DNA of 9,180 bases from Candidatus Zhuqueibacterota bacterium 4484_188 (lineage in GTDB: Bacteria > Calditrichota > Calditrichia > RBG-13-44-9), in assembly GCA_002049825.1 (NCBI GenBank), contig MVCZ01000017.1:1-9180 (forward strand), in the 5' to 3' direction. The notes beneath the pieces are model-generated. The model searched no databases and was not told the DNA's origin. It worked only from the letters and a program-made list of their open reading frames with translations. The position numbers were made by a program, and so were the translations under genes. Of the stretch, positions 1-8,260 are shown in pieces (position 1 is the first letter of the stretch; each line of letters begins with the position of its first letter).

Positions 1-109
1 CTTTAGTGGTAACGGTTTCCTGCTAAATTTCACCCAAAATGTATTTTTTCTTTTCATCTTTACTGCTTGATTTAAAACTGGTTTTTCTGTACCCCTTTCG
101 GAGCAATTT

Positions 110-199
110 ATGAAGCGTTTTATCGCTGTTCAACTACCGGTTATTTCTTTAGTTATTTTCACTGTTGGTTTATCGAAAATCATCGGCGATTCAGGATGA
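110..199 (+). CDS. possible small hydrophobic peptide (29 aa)
   Basis: A short open frame starts at ATG 110 and ends at TGA 197-199. It begins MKRFIAVQLPVISLVIFTVG and ends in a short polar tail (SKIIGDSG). A Shine-Dalgarno-like GGAG lies at 100-103, six bases before the ATG, which is the main reason to list it. The peptide has a basic start followed by about 15 mostly hydrophobic residues, so it could be a single membrane segment or the remnant of a signal peptide. It is convergent with the GH2 gene and overlaps that gene's last 9 bases. I recognise no family. It may be chance: the region is AT-rich and T-rich codons give hydrophobic residues. Confidence 0.22.
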   Translation: MKRFIAVQLPVISLVIFTVGLSKIIGDSG

Positions 200-3121
200 T
201 TCGGGCGAAAGGAAAGTAACTTCGCTAATAGCAAAGCCGGACCCGATGCCGCCTTTTTGATAAAATATTTTCACGTAGCGGCATTCAACCGTTGACGGTT
301 TCACAAATATTTCGTGACCTGTCTCCCGACCTTCAAACAGTTTTTCCCATTTCCGGTTGTCCCAGGAAACGTGGATTTCCAGATTCCCGGAAAACGCTTT
401 ATTCCACTTCACCCGCACCCCCGCCAGGCTGGTCAGGTTGCCAAATTGCACCCAAAACCACTCGCGTTTCACGGTTTCAACTTCCCAGCGGGCAAAAATG
501 CTCCGCCCCTCAATGTCGAAAACCTGCCCGGTTGACGAGGTTACATCGGAAATGAAAAAGCGAATTGGCTGTAATCGATTGGCAGTCTGCTGACGGTAAT
601 TTTCCTGTTCGGGATAACCGGTCAACAGATTCCGGAAATATTTTTCTGCGACCGCGTCGTAGCGGCGGTCGTACAGTCTGCCACCGGTTCGGTTTGTGTT
701 CAACCGCCCGCGCACCTGGATTCGTGAAATAATCACCCACCCTTTTCCATAAGGTATTTCCAGCACTGCTGGCAACCTCAGATCTAAATTGCAGGCAGCC
801 GCCGCATTGAAAGGACGTCCCGGAAACAAACTGTGCTGGCTTACCATTTCGCCACCAAAACCGCCGTTGAAAAAATGCAAATGTTCCGGCAAAATACCAT
901 TCCACAAAAAATGACCGGGACTGTGCGGGTGCACCACCGAATCGTATCCACCTTTCTCCGGGTCACGGCGATAGCGAATGGTCAGGGTCAAATCCGGGAA
1001 AATTTCCAGCTTATGTTCCCTGCGAACCCTCACCTCCGGTTCCTGTAAAATCAAAACGGCTCCTTTTCTTACTGCTTCCCGGATTTCATCGGAATGTGCC
1101 GCGAATATTTTCCCGGGAAAAGCACCGTAAATCAACAAAACTCGTGATTTTTCTATCTGTGCAGGGAAACGATAAAATGGTATCAAGCTCCGCTGCAAAA
1201 AGGAAATAACTTCGCCGGAAGTGTCGTGTACCGTGATTTGTGGGAAGTGTGCCGGCTTTATTTTTCCCGGGGGATAGAAAATGAATACCGGTTTACTACT
1301 ATGGGCAATTTCTTCACCCGGTTCACGATAAATCGCTGCAACCAACTCGTCTGCTCCTTCAACCGAAGGGAACTGAAGCTTCCGTTTCACCTTTCGATGC
1401 TCGCCGCCGGATAAATGAAATATTTCCTGGTGGAGAGTTTCTTCCGGTTTCCGCCGAAAAAACACGTTCAATATTACCGTCGCCTCTTCAGCCGTGTCGT
1501 TAAACAGATAAAGGCTCAGCAGCCGTTTTTCACCGCATAGAAAATGCCGGTCCCATAGTTCGATGCTCACGCCCACCGGCGAAAAAGCAATTTTCAGGGC
1601 TTCGAGCAGCGGTTTTGGTCGCAACACTTTCAGCGGACCCCAGAACCAGTTTGCCGTAGCGCCCCCGGAACTGCTCAGGTACACAAAAGGCAGAATTGCG
1701 TCCAGATCCAGCCGCCGCCACAATTCTCCCAATTCAGATGCTAAAAAATTCTGGTGGGCAATCAACTGCTCATCGTTGGGGTTCGGACCCAGCCAGCGCG
1801 GTACCACCGGCTTGGTCAGCCAGGTGGGTTTCCCCTTTTCGTCCAGCCACCACCACAGGTATTCGTTCACCATTACCGGCTGTTTGCTTTTCCTTAAATC
1901 GATAACTGCCCGCGAGTAGCCGAATTTTTTATTGGTTAGTACCGGACCCAGGGAGTAGATGTAAGGATGCTCTTCCGGAAAATCCACCTGCTCCCAGGGA
2001 CGACCCGGGTCAATTTTTTTCAATTTGGGGATCAATTGATTGAGCACAAAATCATCCTGCGACTCGTTCAGCGAATCCCAAATAACAATGCCGGGGTGAT
2101 TTATATTTTCCTTTACCCAGGCGGTTAATTCTTTTTCAATTTGTGCCGGCGAACCGGTGGTATTCCAGAACATCCATTCGTCCTGCAGCAGAATACCGGC
2201 CTCGTCGGCAATGTCATACCAGCGGTTGTAGGCATGCCCCAGGTGCATGCGAAAAAAGAACAAGTTGTGCTCCCGGGGAATTTCCGCCAGCGCTCGCCGT
2301 ATCCAGGATTTATGCCAGGGAAGCGTTCCCCGTTTCGGGTCAGACAACATCCGGTGAAAGGCAATATTGCTGCCCAGCAAAAGTTCATCGGAGAGCGTGA
2401 GTACAAACTGGTACAGAAATGGAGACTCCGGTGACCAGGGCTGAAAATCGGGAAGCGCCATTTGGAAATCCAGGCTGGAAATGCTATTTCCTGATATTTC
2501 TAACTGCTGTTGAACTGTTTCGCTGGCTGGTTTACCGGTGCCTTTTTCCTGCACCCGGAACTCTGCACGGAAACTGTGAGTCTTTTCCCGCAGGTTTTCA
2601 ATTTCAACATGAACGGAAATTTCCCCGGTGTTTAAATCGGGGAGAATCCGGCACCACGCTACCCGCCCGCTGCCATAAACATGTATCCACACATCTCCCC
2701 AGATTCCCGGAATAAATGATAGTTTCTCGAAGTCGTTACCAACCGCGCTTTCCGGCGGCAAGGTCGATTTTTGCCCCACCCGGACCACCAAAACATTCTG
2801 CCCCGGTTTAACAAAAGCGGTAACATCGAATTCCTGCCGGGTGTAACATGGAATGTCACCACCCACAAATTCGCCGTTAAGCCAGATTTCCGTTCCGTAT
2901 TTTACCTGCTCCAGTTCCAGGAATATGGTTCGCGAATCGTCAGTTCGGTGAAAGGTAAATTCTTTCCGGTAGAAAAAATAGTCACTTTTTTGCCAGTCAA
3001 AACGCGGTATGGCAACATCCACCAGGGCGGGAACGGGAACCTGGTATTTCCAGTTTTCGGGTATCCGGTTTCCCGGCGCAATCTGCCAGGTGCCGTTCAA
3101 ATTTAGTCTTTTGTATGACAT
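191..3121 (-). CDS. GH2-family glycoside hydrolase with C-terminal GATase-like and discoidin domains
   Basis: The 976-residue protein is a retaining exo-glycosidase-type enzyme of family GH2 (beta-galactosidase/glucuronidase/mannosidase clan); the sugar specificity cannot be read. Domains in order: sugar-binding jelly roll about 5-150 (LNGTWQI, IWLNGEFVGG), Ig-like sandwich about 155-243, TIM barrel about 250-510, second Ig-like domain about 515-615, an alpha/beta region about 620-840 resembling the class I glutamine-amidotransferase-like domain of beta-galactosidases, and an F5/8-type discoidin domain about 850-972. The likely acid/base is Glu353 in SLNES and the likely nucleophile is Glu420 in MVNEY. 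The ATG is fixed by a TGA codon directly before it; a weak AGG lies six bases upstream. No signal peptide is visible, so it is probably cytoplasmic, unlike its neighbours. The usual strand pair between the Ig domain and the barrel (the 'LNG...LRG' segment) is shortened near residues 243-250. It ends in TGA and is the last gene of the row. Confidence 0.88.
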   Translation of the reverse strand: MSYKRLNLNGTWQIAPGNRIPENWKYQVPVPALVDVAIPRFDWQKSDYFFYRKEFTFHRTDDSRTIFLELEQVKYGTEIWLNGEFVGGDIPCYTRQEFDVTAFVKPGQNVLVVRVGQKSTLPPESAVGNDFEKLSFIPGIWGDVWIHVYGSGRVAWCRILPDLNTGEISVHVEIENLREKTHSFRAEFRVQEKGTGKPASETVQQQLEISGNSISSLDFQMALPDFQPWSPESPFLYQFVLTLSDELLLGSNIAFHRMLSDPKRGTLPWHKSWIRRALAEIPREHNLFFFRMHLGHAYNRWYDIADEAGILLQDEWMFWNTTGSPAQIEKELTAWVKENINHPGIVIWDSLNESQDDFVLNQLIPKLKKIDPGRPWEQVDFPEEHPYIYSLGPVLTNKKFGYSRAVIDLRKSKQPVMVNEYLWWWLDEKGKPTWLTKPVVPRWLGPNPNDEQLIAHQNFLASELGELWRRLDLDAILPFVYLSSSGGATANWFWGPLKVLRPKPLLEALKIAFSPVGVSIELWDRHFLCGEKRLLSLYLFNDTAEEATVILNVFFRRKPEETLHQEIFHLSGGEHRKVKRKLQFPSVEGADELVAAIYREPGEEIAHSSKPVFIFYPPGKIKPAHFPQITVHDTSGEVISFLQRSLIPFYRFPAQIEKSRVLLIYGAFPGKIFAAHSDEIREAVRKGAVLILQEPEVRVRREHKLEIFPDLTLTIRYRRDPEKGGYDSVVHPHSPGHFLWNGILPEHLHFFNGGFGGEMVSQHSLFPGRPFNAAAACNLDLRLPAVLEIPYGKGWVIISRIQVRGRLNTNRTGGRLYDRRYDAVAEKYFRNLLTGYPEQENYRQQTANRLQPIRFFISDVTSSTGQVFDIEGRSIFARWEVETVKREWFWVQFGNLTSLAGVRVKWNKAFSGNLEIHVSWDNRKWEKLFEGRETGHEIFVKPSTVECRYVKIFYQKGGIGSGFAISEVTFLSPESS

Positions 3122-3276
3122 TCAAACCTGCGTATCAGTTAACGGCTCTTTCGAGTGCATCTTATTTTTCATTACAAGACAAAACTTTTAAAAAACGGAA
3201 CCATCCGAATGAGGCGATTCACACCCCGATGCCAGAAGAATGTGCCTTCCCATCATCCTCGCTTCACCCGTTCTCT

Positions 3277-5694
3277 CTATTTCATCAACAGCATTCGACG
3301 TGTCGAACGATAATCACCCGATTTCAGGGTGTAAAAATAGAGTCCGGAAGCGAGCGTTTCGGCGGAAAACTGAATCCGGTGCTTACCCTGCGAGTAGATT
3401 TTTTTATTGGCAAGTGACAGCACTTTTTCACCCAGTACATTGTAAATTTGCAGCGTCACCGGGGTGGTTTTTGCCAGGTCAAATTCGATCACCGTGGAAG
3501 CATTGAACGGATTGGGGTAATTCTGATGGAGTGCAAATTGCCCGATGACCTGACCGGGAGTGTCTTCCAAACCGGTGACATAGCCGATTGCAGTCAGCAT
3601 CGGTGCAATTTCCGGATTTGCCATAAAATTGTTCCAACACAGTTCGGTGCGGTAATTTTCAATCATTACCACAATCGGTCCCTGGTCAATAGCCAGGTAG
3701 CTGTCGGCAAACCAGTTCTGGTCCAGGTTAAAAGCATCCCGGAAACCGAATTCGCCCCACAGGTTCGGCCCGTAGGTGAAATAAAAATGCTTCAGTGTCG
3801 CCATCGATTCCTGCGGAACATAGGGCATAGCGCTCAACGCGGCTGTGGGCGTGATGGTCCCGTTGTCATTCTGGAACGGTTCGTGCGCCAGGTAGCCCCA
3901 GGGGTCATCGCTGGCAGTGAGTCCCCACACCAGTGAATCGTATCCAGCGTGATTGAACGGATTGTCGATGCAGTAAGCGCGGTTGATGAACGAAATATTA
4001 CGATTGTTATCAAAATAATTGCAATAGGCATCGGCTTTGTGGCGCGGGTCAAATCCCATAAAAGTGTAATGGGTAAAAAACAACGGTCCGCCGTAATTGT
4101 AACCTACCCACTGTTTGTAGCCATAAAATGTGCCCCCATTTACATAAGGTGGGGTGCCGTTGCGCGCCCAGCCTGCATGGTAAAGCTGCGCTGGCACCGG
4201 GTGGGTTGTCGAAGCAATGGCCAGCAGGTAGACAATCATCGCTTCGTTGAACCCGCGTATTTGCATGTTCATCTGCCAGCCGTAATTGGGTGACCAGTGC
4301 CAGTAGAGCACATTCCCATTGGTGTAACGGCGGTACCAGTCCCATTCCACTGTTTCCCAAATCTGGGTAATGCGGTTGCGCAGCTCGGTTTCTATCGGAG
4401 TGTTCCGGTTGAAATACTGCCGGGCGGTGAGAGCTCCCATAATAAAGTAGGACGTTTCCACCAGGTCGCCTCCATCGTCGTACTGGCTGAATGGAATGGT
4501 TGTCCCGGTTTCGCCGTTAATCCAGTGCGACCAGGCGCCGTGGTAGCGGGTGGTGGAATCCTGCATGAAACGCACGATTTTTAGGACGCGTGTTGCAGCG
4601 GAATCCCGTGGGACAAAATCTCGTTCCGCCCCGACAATCAGCGCCATCAGCCCGAAACCGGTGCCGCCGCTGGTGCACACATTTCCGGACCCCTTGCGTT
4701 CTCGTGCCATACCGCTTACCGGGTGCCCGTAGTCGTAAAAATAGCGGAAGGTGGCTTCCTGAACCGAGGTCAGTAATTCCTCGTCGGTCATGGCGTAGGA
4801 CGTTGCCCAAACTGTGTCAGATGGCGATGATTCTTCCAGGTTCTGATTTGCCGCGGTGACGTAGTATAAATAAGTCTGGTTATTTTGCCCGAAAAAATCG
4901 CTGTAGATATTGACTTGGCTTGGAACCGCATTCAACCGGGAATAACTGCCGTTCTGCGAGGCGGCGCGGTACACAAAATAGCCGGCGAGATTGGTTCCGC
5001 TGTTGGGCTTCCACTTTAAATCGATGCGGCTATCCGAGCCGGTCGCGCTCAGGTGTGCCGGCGGCTGGGGCACGGTTGGACCGCCGCCGGTCTGAATCGC
5101 CCGCACCTCGTCAATCCAGACAATGTGCTCGCTGTTGTCACCGGCATGTTGGTAATGAAAAATTGTTTTTATCCGGGTGAAATCGCAATTCTGCGGACCG
5201 GGCTGGAAGGAATCAATTGGCACGCTCACCTTTTGCCAGGTGGCAGTGTCGCCGTCAACGGCAGAAAAGTAGTCGCCCAGCCAGATGCGGGTACTGTGGT
5301 TGTTGGAAAGGTCTTCAACTTCCATAGACGGCAGATTTACCTGGTCAATCGCCTGTGGGGCATTCACCCAATATTGAATGCTGTCGTACTGGGTTAAATC
5401 GTGCCCCGGCCAGCCGATGGATGCAATGGCAATGCCCCAGTCACCGCCGGCGTGGGATGTCCAGTGCATGCGCAGACTGTTCATTCCCTGGCAAGCATGG
5501 GCGGTTTCCACCGGGAACTTGTTCCCTTCCGGTCCAAGCAGTTCCAACACACTGGGTGAATTCACAAATCCCCACGAAGGGTCGTAATAAGCAGGGTCCG
5601 GACTGTCACTGAAAAAGATGACATCTCCCCCTGCCATCACAGCGCCGAAGCTCATGAATATCAGCAAAAAAATGTACAGAAAAACTTTTTTCAT
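3277..5694 (-). CDS. secreted GH144-like glucoamylase-family protein with CBM-like, Fn3 and sorting domains
   Basis: The 805-residue protein is a secreted endo-acting glucan hydrolase candidate. Its catalytic region matches the 'glucoamylase family' alpha/alpha-barrel (Pfam Glycoamylase; GH144, whose studied members are endo-beta-1,2-glucanases). Counting from the ATG at 5694: signal peptide 1-21 (MKKVFLYIFLLIF, cleavage after VMA), carbohydrate-binding-like beta-sandwich about 23-200, fibronectin type III about 208-298, catalytic domain about 300-706, and a sorting tail about 717-805 with QNYPNPFNAS, LQIYNVLGEKV and GLYFYTLKSG. Family marks include DGGDLVETSYF, RGFNEAM, WGLTASDDPWGY, FRDAFNL and IDQGPIVVMIENYRTE. 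An ATG eight codons upstream is open, but the chosen ATG has a strong GAGAGGA ribosome site and starts a clean signal peptide. It lies 25 bp after the stop of the broken gene and is probably co-transcribed with it. The tail suggests export across the outer membrane and surface attachment or release. It looks intact and ends in TAG. Confidence 0.9.
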   Translation of the reverse strand: MKKVFLYIFLLIFMSFGAVMAGGDVIFFSDSPDPAYYDPSWGFVNSPSVLELLGPEGNKFPVETAHACQGMNSLRMHWTSHAGGDWGIAIASIGWPGHDLTQYDSIQYWVNAPQAIDQVNLPSMEVEDLSNNHSTRIWLGDYFSAVDGDTATWQKVSVPIDSFQPGPQNCDFTRIKTIFHYQHAGDNSEHIVWIDEVRAIQTGGGPTVPQPPAHLSATGSDSRIDLKWKPNSGTNLAGYFVYRAASQNGSYSRLNAVPSQVNIYSDFFGQNNQTYLYYVTAANQNLEESSPSDTVWATSYAMTDEELLTSVQEATFRYFYDYGHPVSGMARERKGSGNVCTSGGTGFGLMALIVGAERDFVPRDSAATRVLKIVRFMQDSTTRYHGAWSHWINGETGTTIPFSQYDDGGDLVETSYFIMGALTARQYFNRNTPIETELRNRITQIWETVEWDWYRRYTNGNVLYWHWSPNYGWQMNMQIRGFNEAMIVYLLAIASTTHPVPAQLYHAGWARNGTPPYVNGGTFYGYKQWVGYNYGGPLFFTHYTFMGFDPRHKADAYCNYFDNNRNISFINRAYCIDNPFNHAGYDSLVWGLTASDDPWGYLAHEPFQNDNGTITPTAALSAMPYVPQESMATLKHFYFTYGPNLWGEFGFRDAFNLDQNWFADSYLAIDQGPIVVMIENYRTELCWNNFMANPEIAPMLTAIGYVTGLEDTPGQVIGQFALHQNYPNPFNASTVIEFDLAKTTPVTLQIYNVLGEKVLSLANKKIYSQGKHRIQFSAETLASGLYFYTLKSGDYRSTRRMLLMK

Positions 5695-5698
5695 ATAA

Positions 5699-5705
5699 TC
5701 CTCTC
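5699..5705 (-). promoter_or_regulatory. ribosome binding site of the secreted GH144-like gene
   Basis: On the minus strand GAGAGGA lies four bases before the ATG at 5694-5692. It is the best Shine-Dalgarno match among the starts in this window. It decides the start codon in favour of MKKVF rather than the upstream MLKTR alternative. Confidence 0.75.
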
Positions 5706-5719
5706 TTGTCTTCAACAAA

Positions 5720-8111
5720 TTAATAATAAATTTCCACTACCGCCGGAAGTACCGATATCCGAACAAAATCTATGGTAAATGTGTCTGTTCTTCGGCCATT
5801 GATTTTAATTTCTTTTGATAAATTTTCCCTGAACAATTTCAGTTTTATTTTACCTTCCGGAATCCGCAAATCCCCGTCAATTTTTACCCGGTACCCGCTC
5901 TGCGTTGGCTGTATCTCATAACTCAGGTCACCGTAGTAAGTTGGCAAATGCGAGACAGCCATTCCTTCCGGTGCATCAATCCATTCCCGGTAAAGCCCCG
6001 CGCCAATCACCAGTGAATGCTCCCACTCATCCTCGTAGACAAACAAAGCGCGTGCGGCGTTGATAAAATCCGATCCGACCCAGGTGTGCGGCATATCGCC
6101 GATAAAACCGGGTGTGCGCAGCCCCTTCCGCACCACTTCCGCTCAGCCGTTCCAGCCAGCAGGACGCTGGTCGGCAAAGAAAAATTTCAGCAGTTGGTGG
6201 GCACGCTTTTTCTGCCCAAGATAGATGAACGTACCGACCAGGCGAATTTCGTAGGGAGTGTAATCCCGCCAGTCCGAATCTTCGTGCAGCCCCTGGTGGC
6301 AACCGGAACTTCACCCGGTTCAGTTTCGCTTCCCAACAGTTGGCCACTGCCCGGCGACGTTCACTAACATGCGGTGCGGTAGCCGGCATTATTTGTTTGT
6401 AGTAAAATGGCACCGCAACTATGAATTGTTTTTCTGCCCGCGCTGCCAATGTGTACGGGTATTTCAGCGCCGCAGAAGCGTACCCGACATGGTCCCGCAC
6501 CTCCTGCAGCCCCGGAAACGAATTCCGCGAAATGTAGTCGGAAATTTCTCCCTGGTCAAATTCCACTGCACCAAACTGTGCCCCTTCGGTCAGCGGAATA
6601 ATAGTTTTACGGTCGTTTATCAGGATTTTACCGCTTCGGAATTGAATTCGATGAATCAATGCAATCCCACCGGGAAAATTGAGAAACTGCCAGGGCGGAT
6701 TCACCTGAAAAGGACGCACGGCAAGGTAAAGGTTTCCCGCAATCGGTGTGCTGGTTGGATTTTTCACCGTGTAGCTGAGGTAGAGCAGCGAACTGTCCGC
6801 TGGTCCGTCGGCAAATGCTTCAACCCGCATTTCCACCCGGCTGCTCCTGCATTGCACAGTTGGGATCGGCAGGTAGCCCTGCGCCAGTTCATGGCTGATT
6901 TCCATGTTGTTCCGGGTCAGAAATTTGCCGTTCTGGAAAAGAAACGGCTCGATGGAAAACTGCTGTTTGTCCACCTCAACCATGCCGTCTTCGTTCTGCA
7001 GGGCTTCTTTCCGGTCCGCCGGGGCGCCAATAACGGTCCAATATGTCTGCTCGTTCAGCAGGTAGCGCGGAAAATATCCCCGGGGATGGTCTGCCGCTAC
7101 CTGGCTAAACAAGGTTTCCGGTTTTTCCGCAAAATGGTAATCCTGCAGGGAAATGTCATTCATGCGGTAGCCGGCATTTCGGCTGCTCCGTCGCAAATCG
7201 AGTTTCAGGTAGCGGTATTCGCAGTCTTTCAGCGCCAGGTAAGCCCGTCCGCCTTTGCCGCAGAACACCATGTAAACCGGTTTCCAGTTGTGCCGGTCAT
7301 CAGAACCGAGCAACAGGTATTTCACGGGGAAATCTACTTCGTCCCAGTCCAGAATCAGTCCGCCGATTTCGGTAGGTTGCTGAAAATCGAGCAAGAGGGT
7401 TTGCTGCACCGGTTGTGCCTGGCTGTGCCAGCCGGTTTCCGCTTTACCATCAAATAATTCATTTTGGGTGAATCGACTTCCCTGCGATGAAGAAACGGTG
7501 ATGCGTGGCTGCTGCAGTTGAGCCGGCGGAACCTGTAATTCTTCAAATGAGAAGTTGTCCAGGTAAATGCTGCCCCTGCCGCCGGTGGCAGAGGAAATGA
7601 AATACTGAATCGATTCGAACTGCTTCAACGAATGGTCTGAAGCCGGTCCCCAGGCAAAAGTGATGTGTCGTTTTTTTATCACGACCTTTTGCCAATCCTG
7701 CGGGAATTGGTAGTTTCGCCGGATGTTCCACCATACGTTTTCGCCGCTGCTGTCCACTAATTTGAATTCCAGGCTGTTTACCGGCGTTTCTGCTTTCAGG
7801 TAAAAGGTGAAACGATTATTAGGCGGCAGTTGCATGGGGAGTATTTTTGAAATGCCACAGTAGCCCGAACCGGCTAAAAAATTGAAATCGATGCGCAGCG
7901 CTTTCCCCTGCCGTCCGGCAACCGTAGCCGTGTCAATTTGTACCTGGTCGGATGCCACCAGCGTCCACTTGGCAGATGTTTCTAAATTGTCCAGTGCTTT
8001 CGGTTGTGCGAAAACGGAAACATTCAAAAACAAGAAAATAGCAAACGCCAATTGCCAGATTGTTTGCGGGTGCGTTTCAGAAAATTGTTTTATATTCGTT
8101 CGCCCGTTCAT
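5720..8111 (-). pseudogene. broken secreted discoidin-domain carbohydrate-active protein (catalytic barrel deleted, frameshift, TGA)
   Basis: One reading frame runs from ATG 8111 to about 6304. A second frame, shifted by +1, then runs from about 6310 to TAA at 5720-5722 and is interrupted by TGA at 6143-6145. Counting from the ATG at 8111, the first part has a signal peptide (hydrophobic LAFAIFLFLNVSVFA, cut near AQ), a CBM-like beta-sandwich about 35-193 ending in IYLDNFSFEEL, a discoidin domain about 200-330, and a large beta-sandwich about 340-575. It stops making sense after WEAKLNRVKFRLPP. The second part resumes with GLHEDSDWRDYTPYEIRLVG and continues through GDMPHTWVGSDF to a beta-rich end. 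As I recall the family, several hundred residues of alpha/alpha barrel, including a WIRDG motif, should sit between these two points and are absent. The expected WNQWAEVV reads WNG-stop-AEVV. A GTG at 8147 is open but adds only repeat-derived residues. I infer a pseudogene or an assembly collapse. Family function is uncertain. Confidence 0.75.
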
Positions 8112-8260
8112 GGTATTTTTAGCGTGATGTGTTGGTTCAGGGTTCACCGTTTCGGGTTCATGGCTGTAGTTTTTTATATCTAATGTTCCATTTTCAAATT
8201 TTAACAGATTTCGCTACTGCTTATAATGAAAACCATGAACCCTGAACCTGTAACCTCTTT
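8112..8260. other. AT-rich intergenic spacer
   Basis: This 149-bp gap separates the partial GH144-like gene from the broken gene. Its centre (about 8165-8232) is AT-rich and on the minus strand contains ttgaaa and tataaa thirteen bases apart, too close for a standard sigma-70 promoter. A promoter for the three downstream genes is possible here but not shown. Apart from the inverted repeats, nothing else is visible. Confidence 0.4.
8134..8248. repeat. inverted repeat pair between the paralogue and the broken gene
   Basis: The 13-mer ggttcagggttca at 8134-8146 is perfectly inverted at 8236-8248 (tgaaccctgaacc). A second arm, gggttcatgg at 8154-8163, is inverted at 8233-8242 (ccatgaaccc) and so overlaps the first right arm. 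The same ggttca unit therefore recurs three times on the left. The 115-bp unit has an AT-rich centre. It could fold in the RNA, form alternative hairpins, or be a small non-coding repeat element. No clear target-site duplication and no T-tract terminator are seen. Confidence 0.5.

Noticed and set aside
3180..3230. Rho-independent terminator after the secreted GH144-like gene
   Set aside because: A T-run exists on the minus strand, but the only stem before it is about 4 bp (GAAT/ATTC) and lies more than 10 bases from the T-run.
3448..3936. Plus-strand open frame of 162 codons
   Set aside because: It is antisense to the catalytic and sorting domains of the secreted GH144-like gene and shows no recognisable motif.
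6143..6145. TGA read as tryptophan (alternative genetic code)
   Set aside because: The two long intact genes encode many Trp residues, all as TGG, with no in-frame TGA, and the GH2 gene stops at a TGA. One TGA beside a frameshift is better explained as decay or error.
6290..6315. Programmed ribosomal frameshifting joining the two frames
   Set aside because: There is no slippery heptamer or obvious stimulatory hairpin at the junction. The catalytic barrel is missing and a TGA follows downstream, so frameshifting would not restore a normal protein.
6369..7457. Plus-strand open frame of 362 codons
   Set aside because: It lies wholly antisense to the discoidin and beta-sandwich coding region, has no family signature, and its Arg- and Phe-rich composition is that of a shadow frame.
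8112..8147. GTG start 12 codons upstream for the broken gene
   Set aside because: The added residues come from the inverted-repeat sequence, there is no ribosome site, and the signal peptide is complete from the ATG at 8111.
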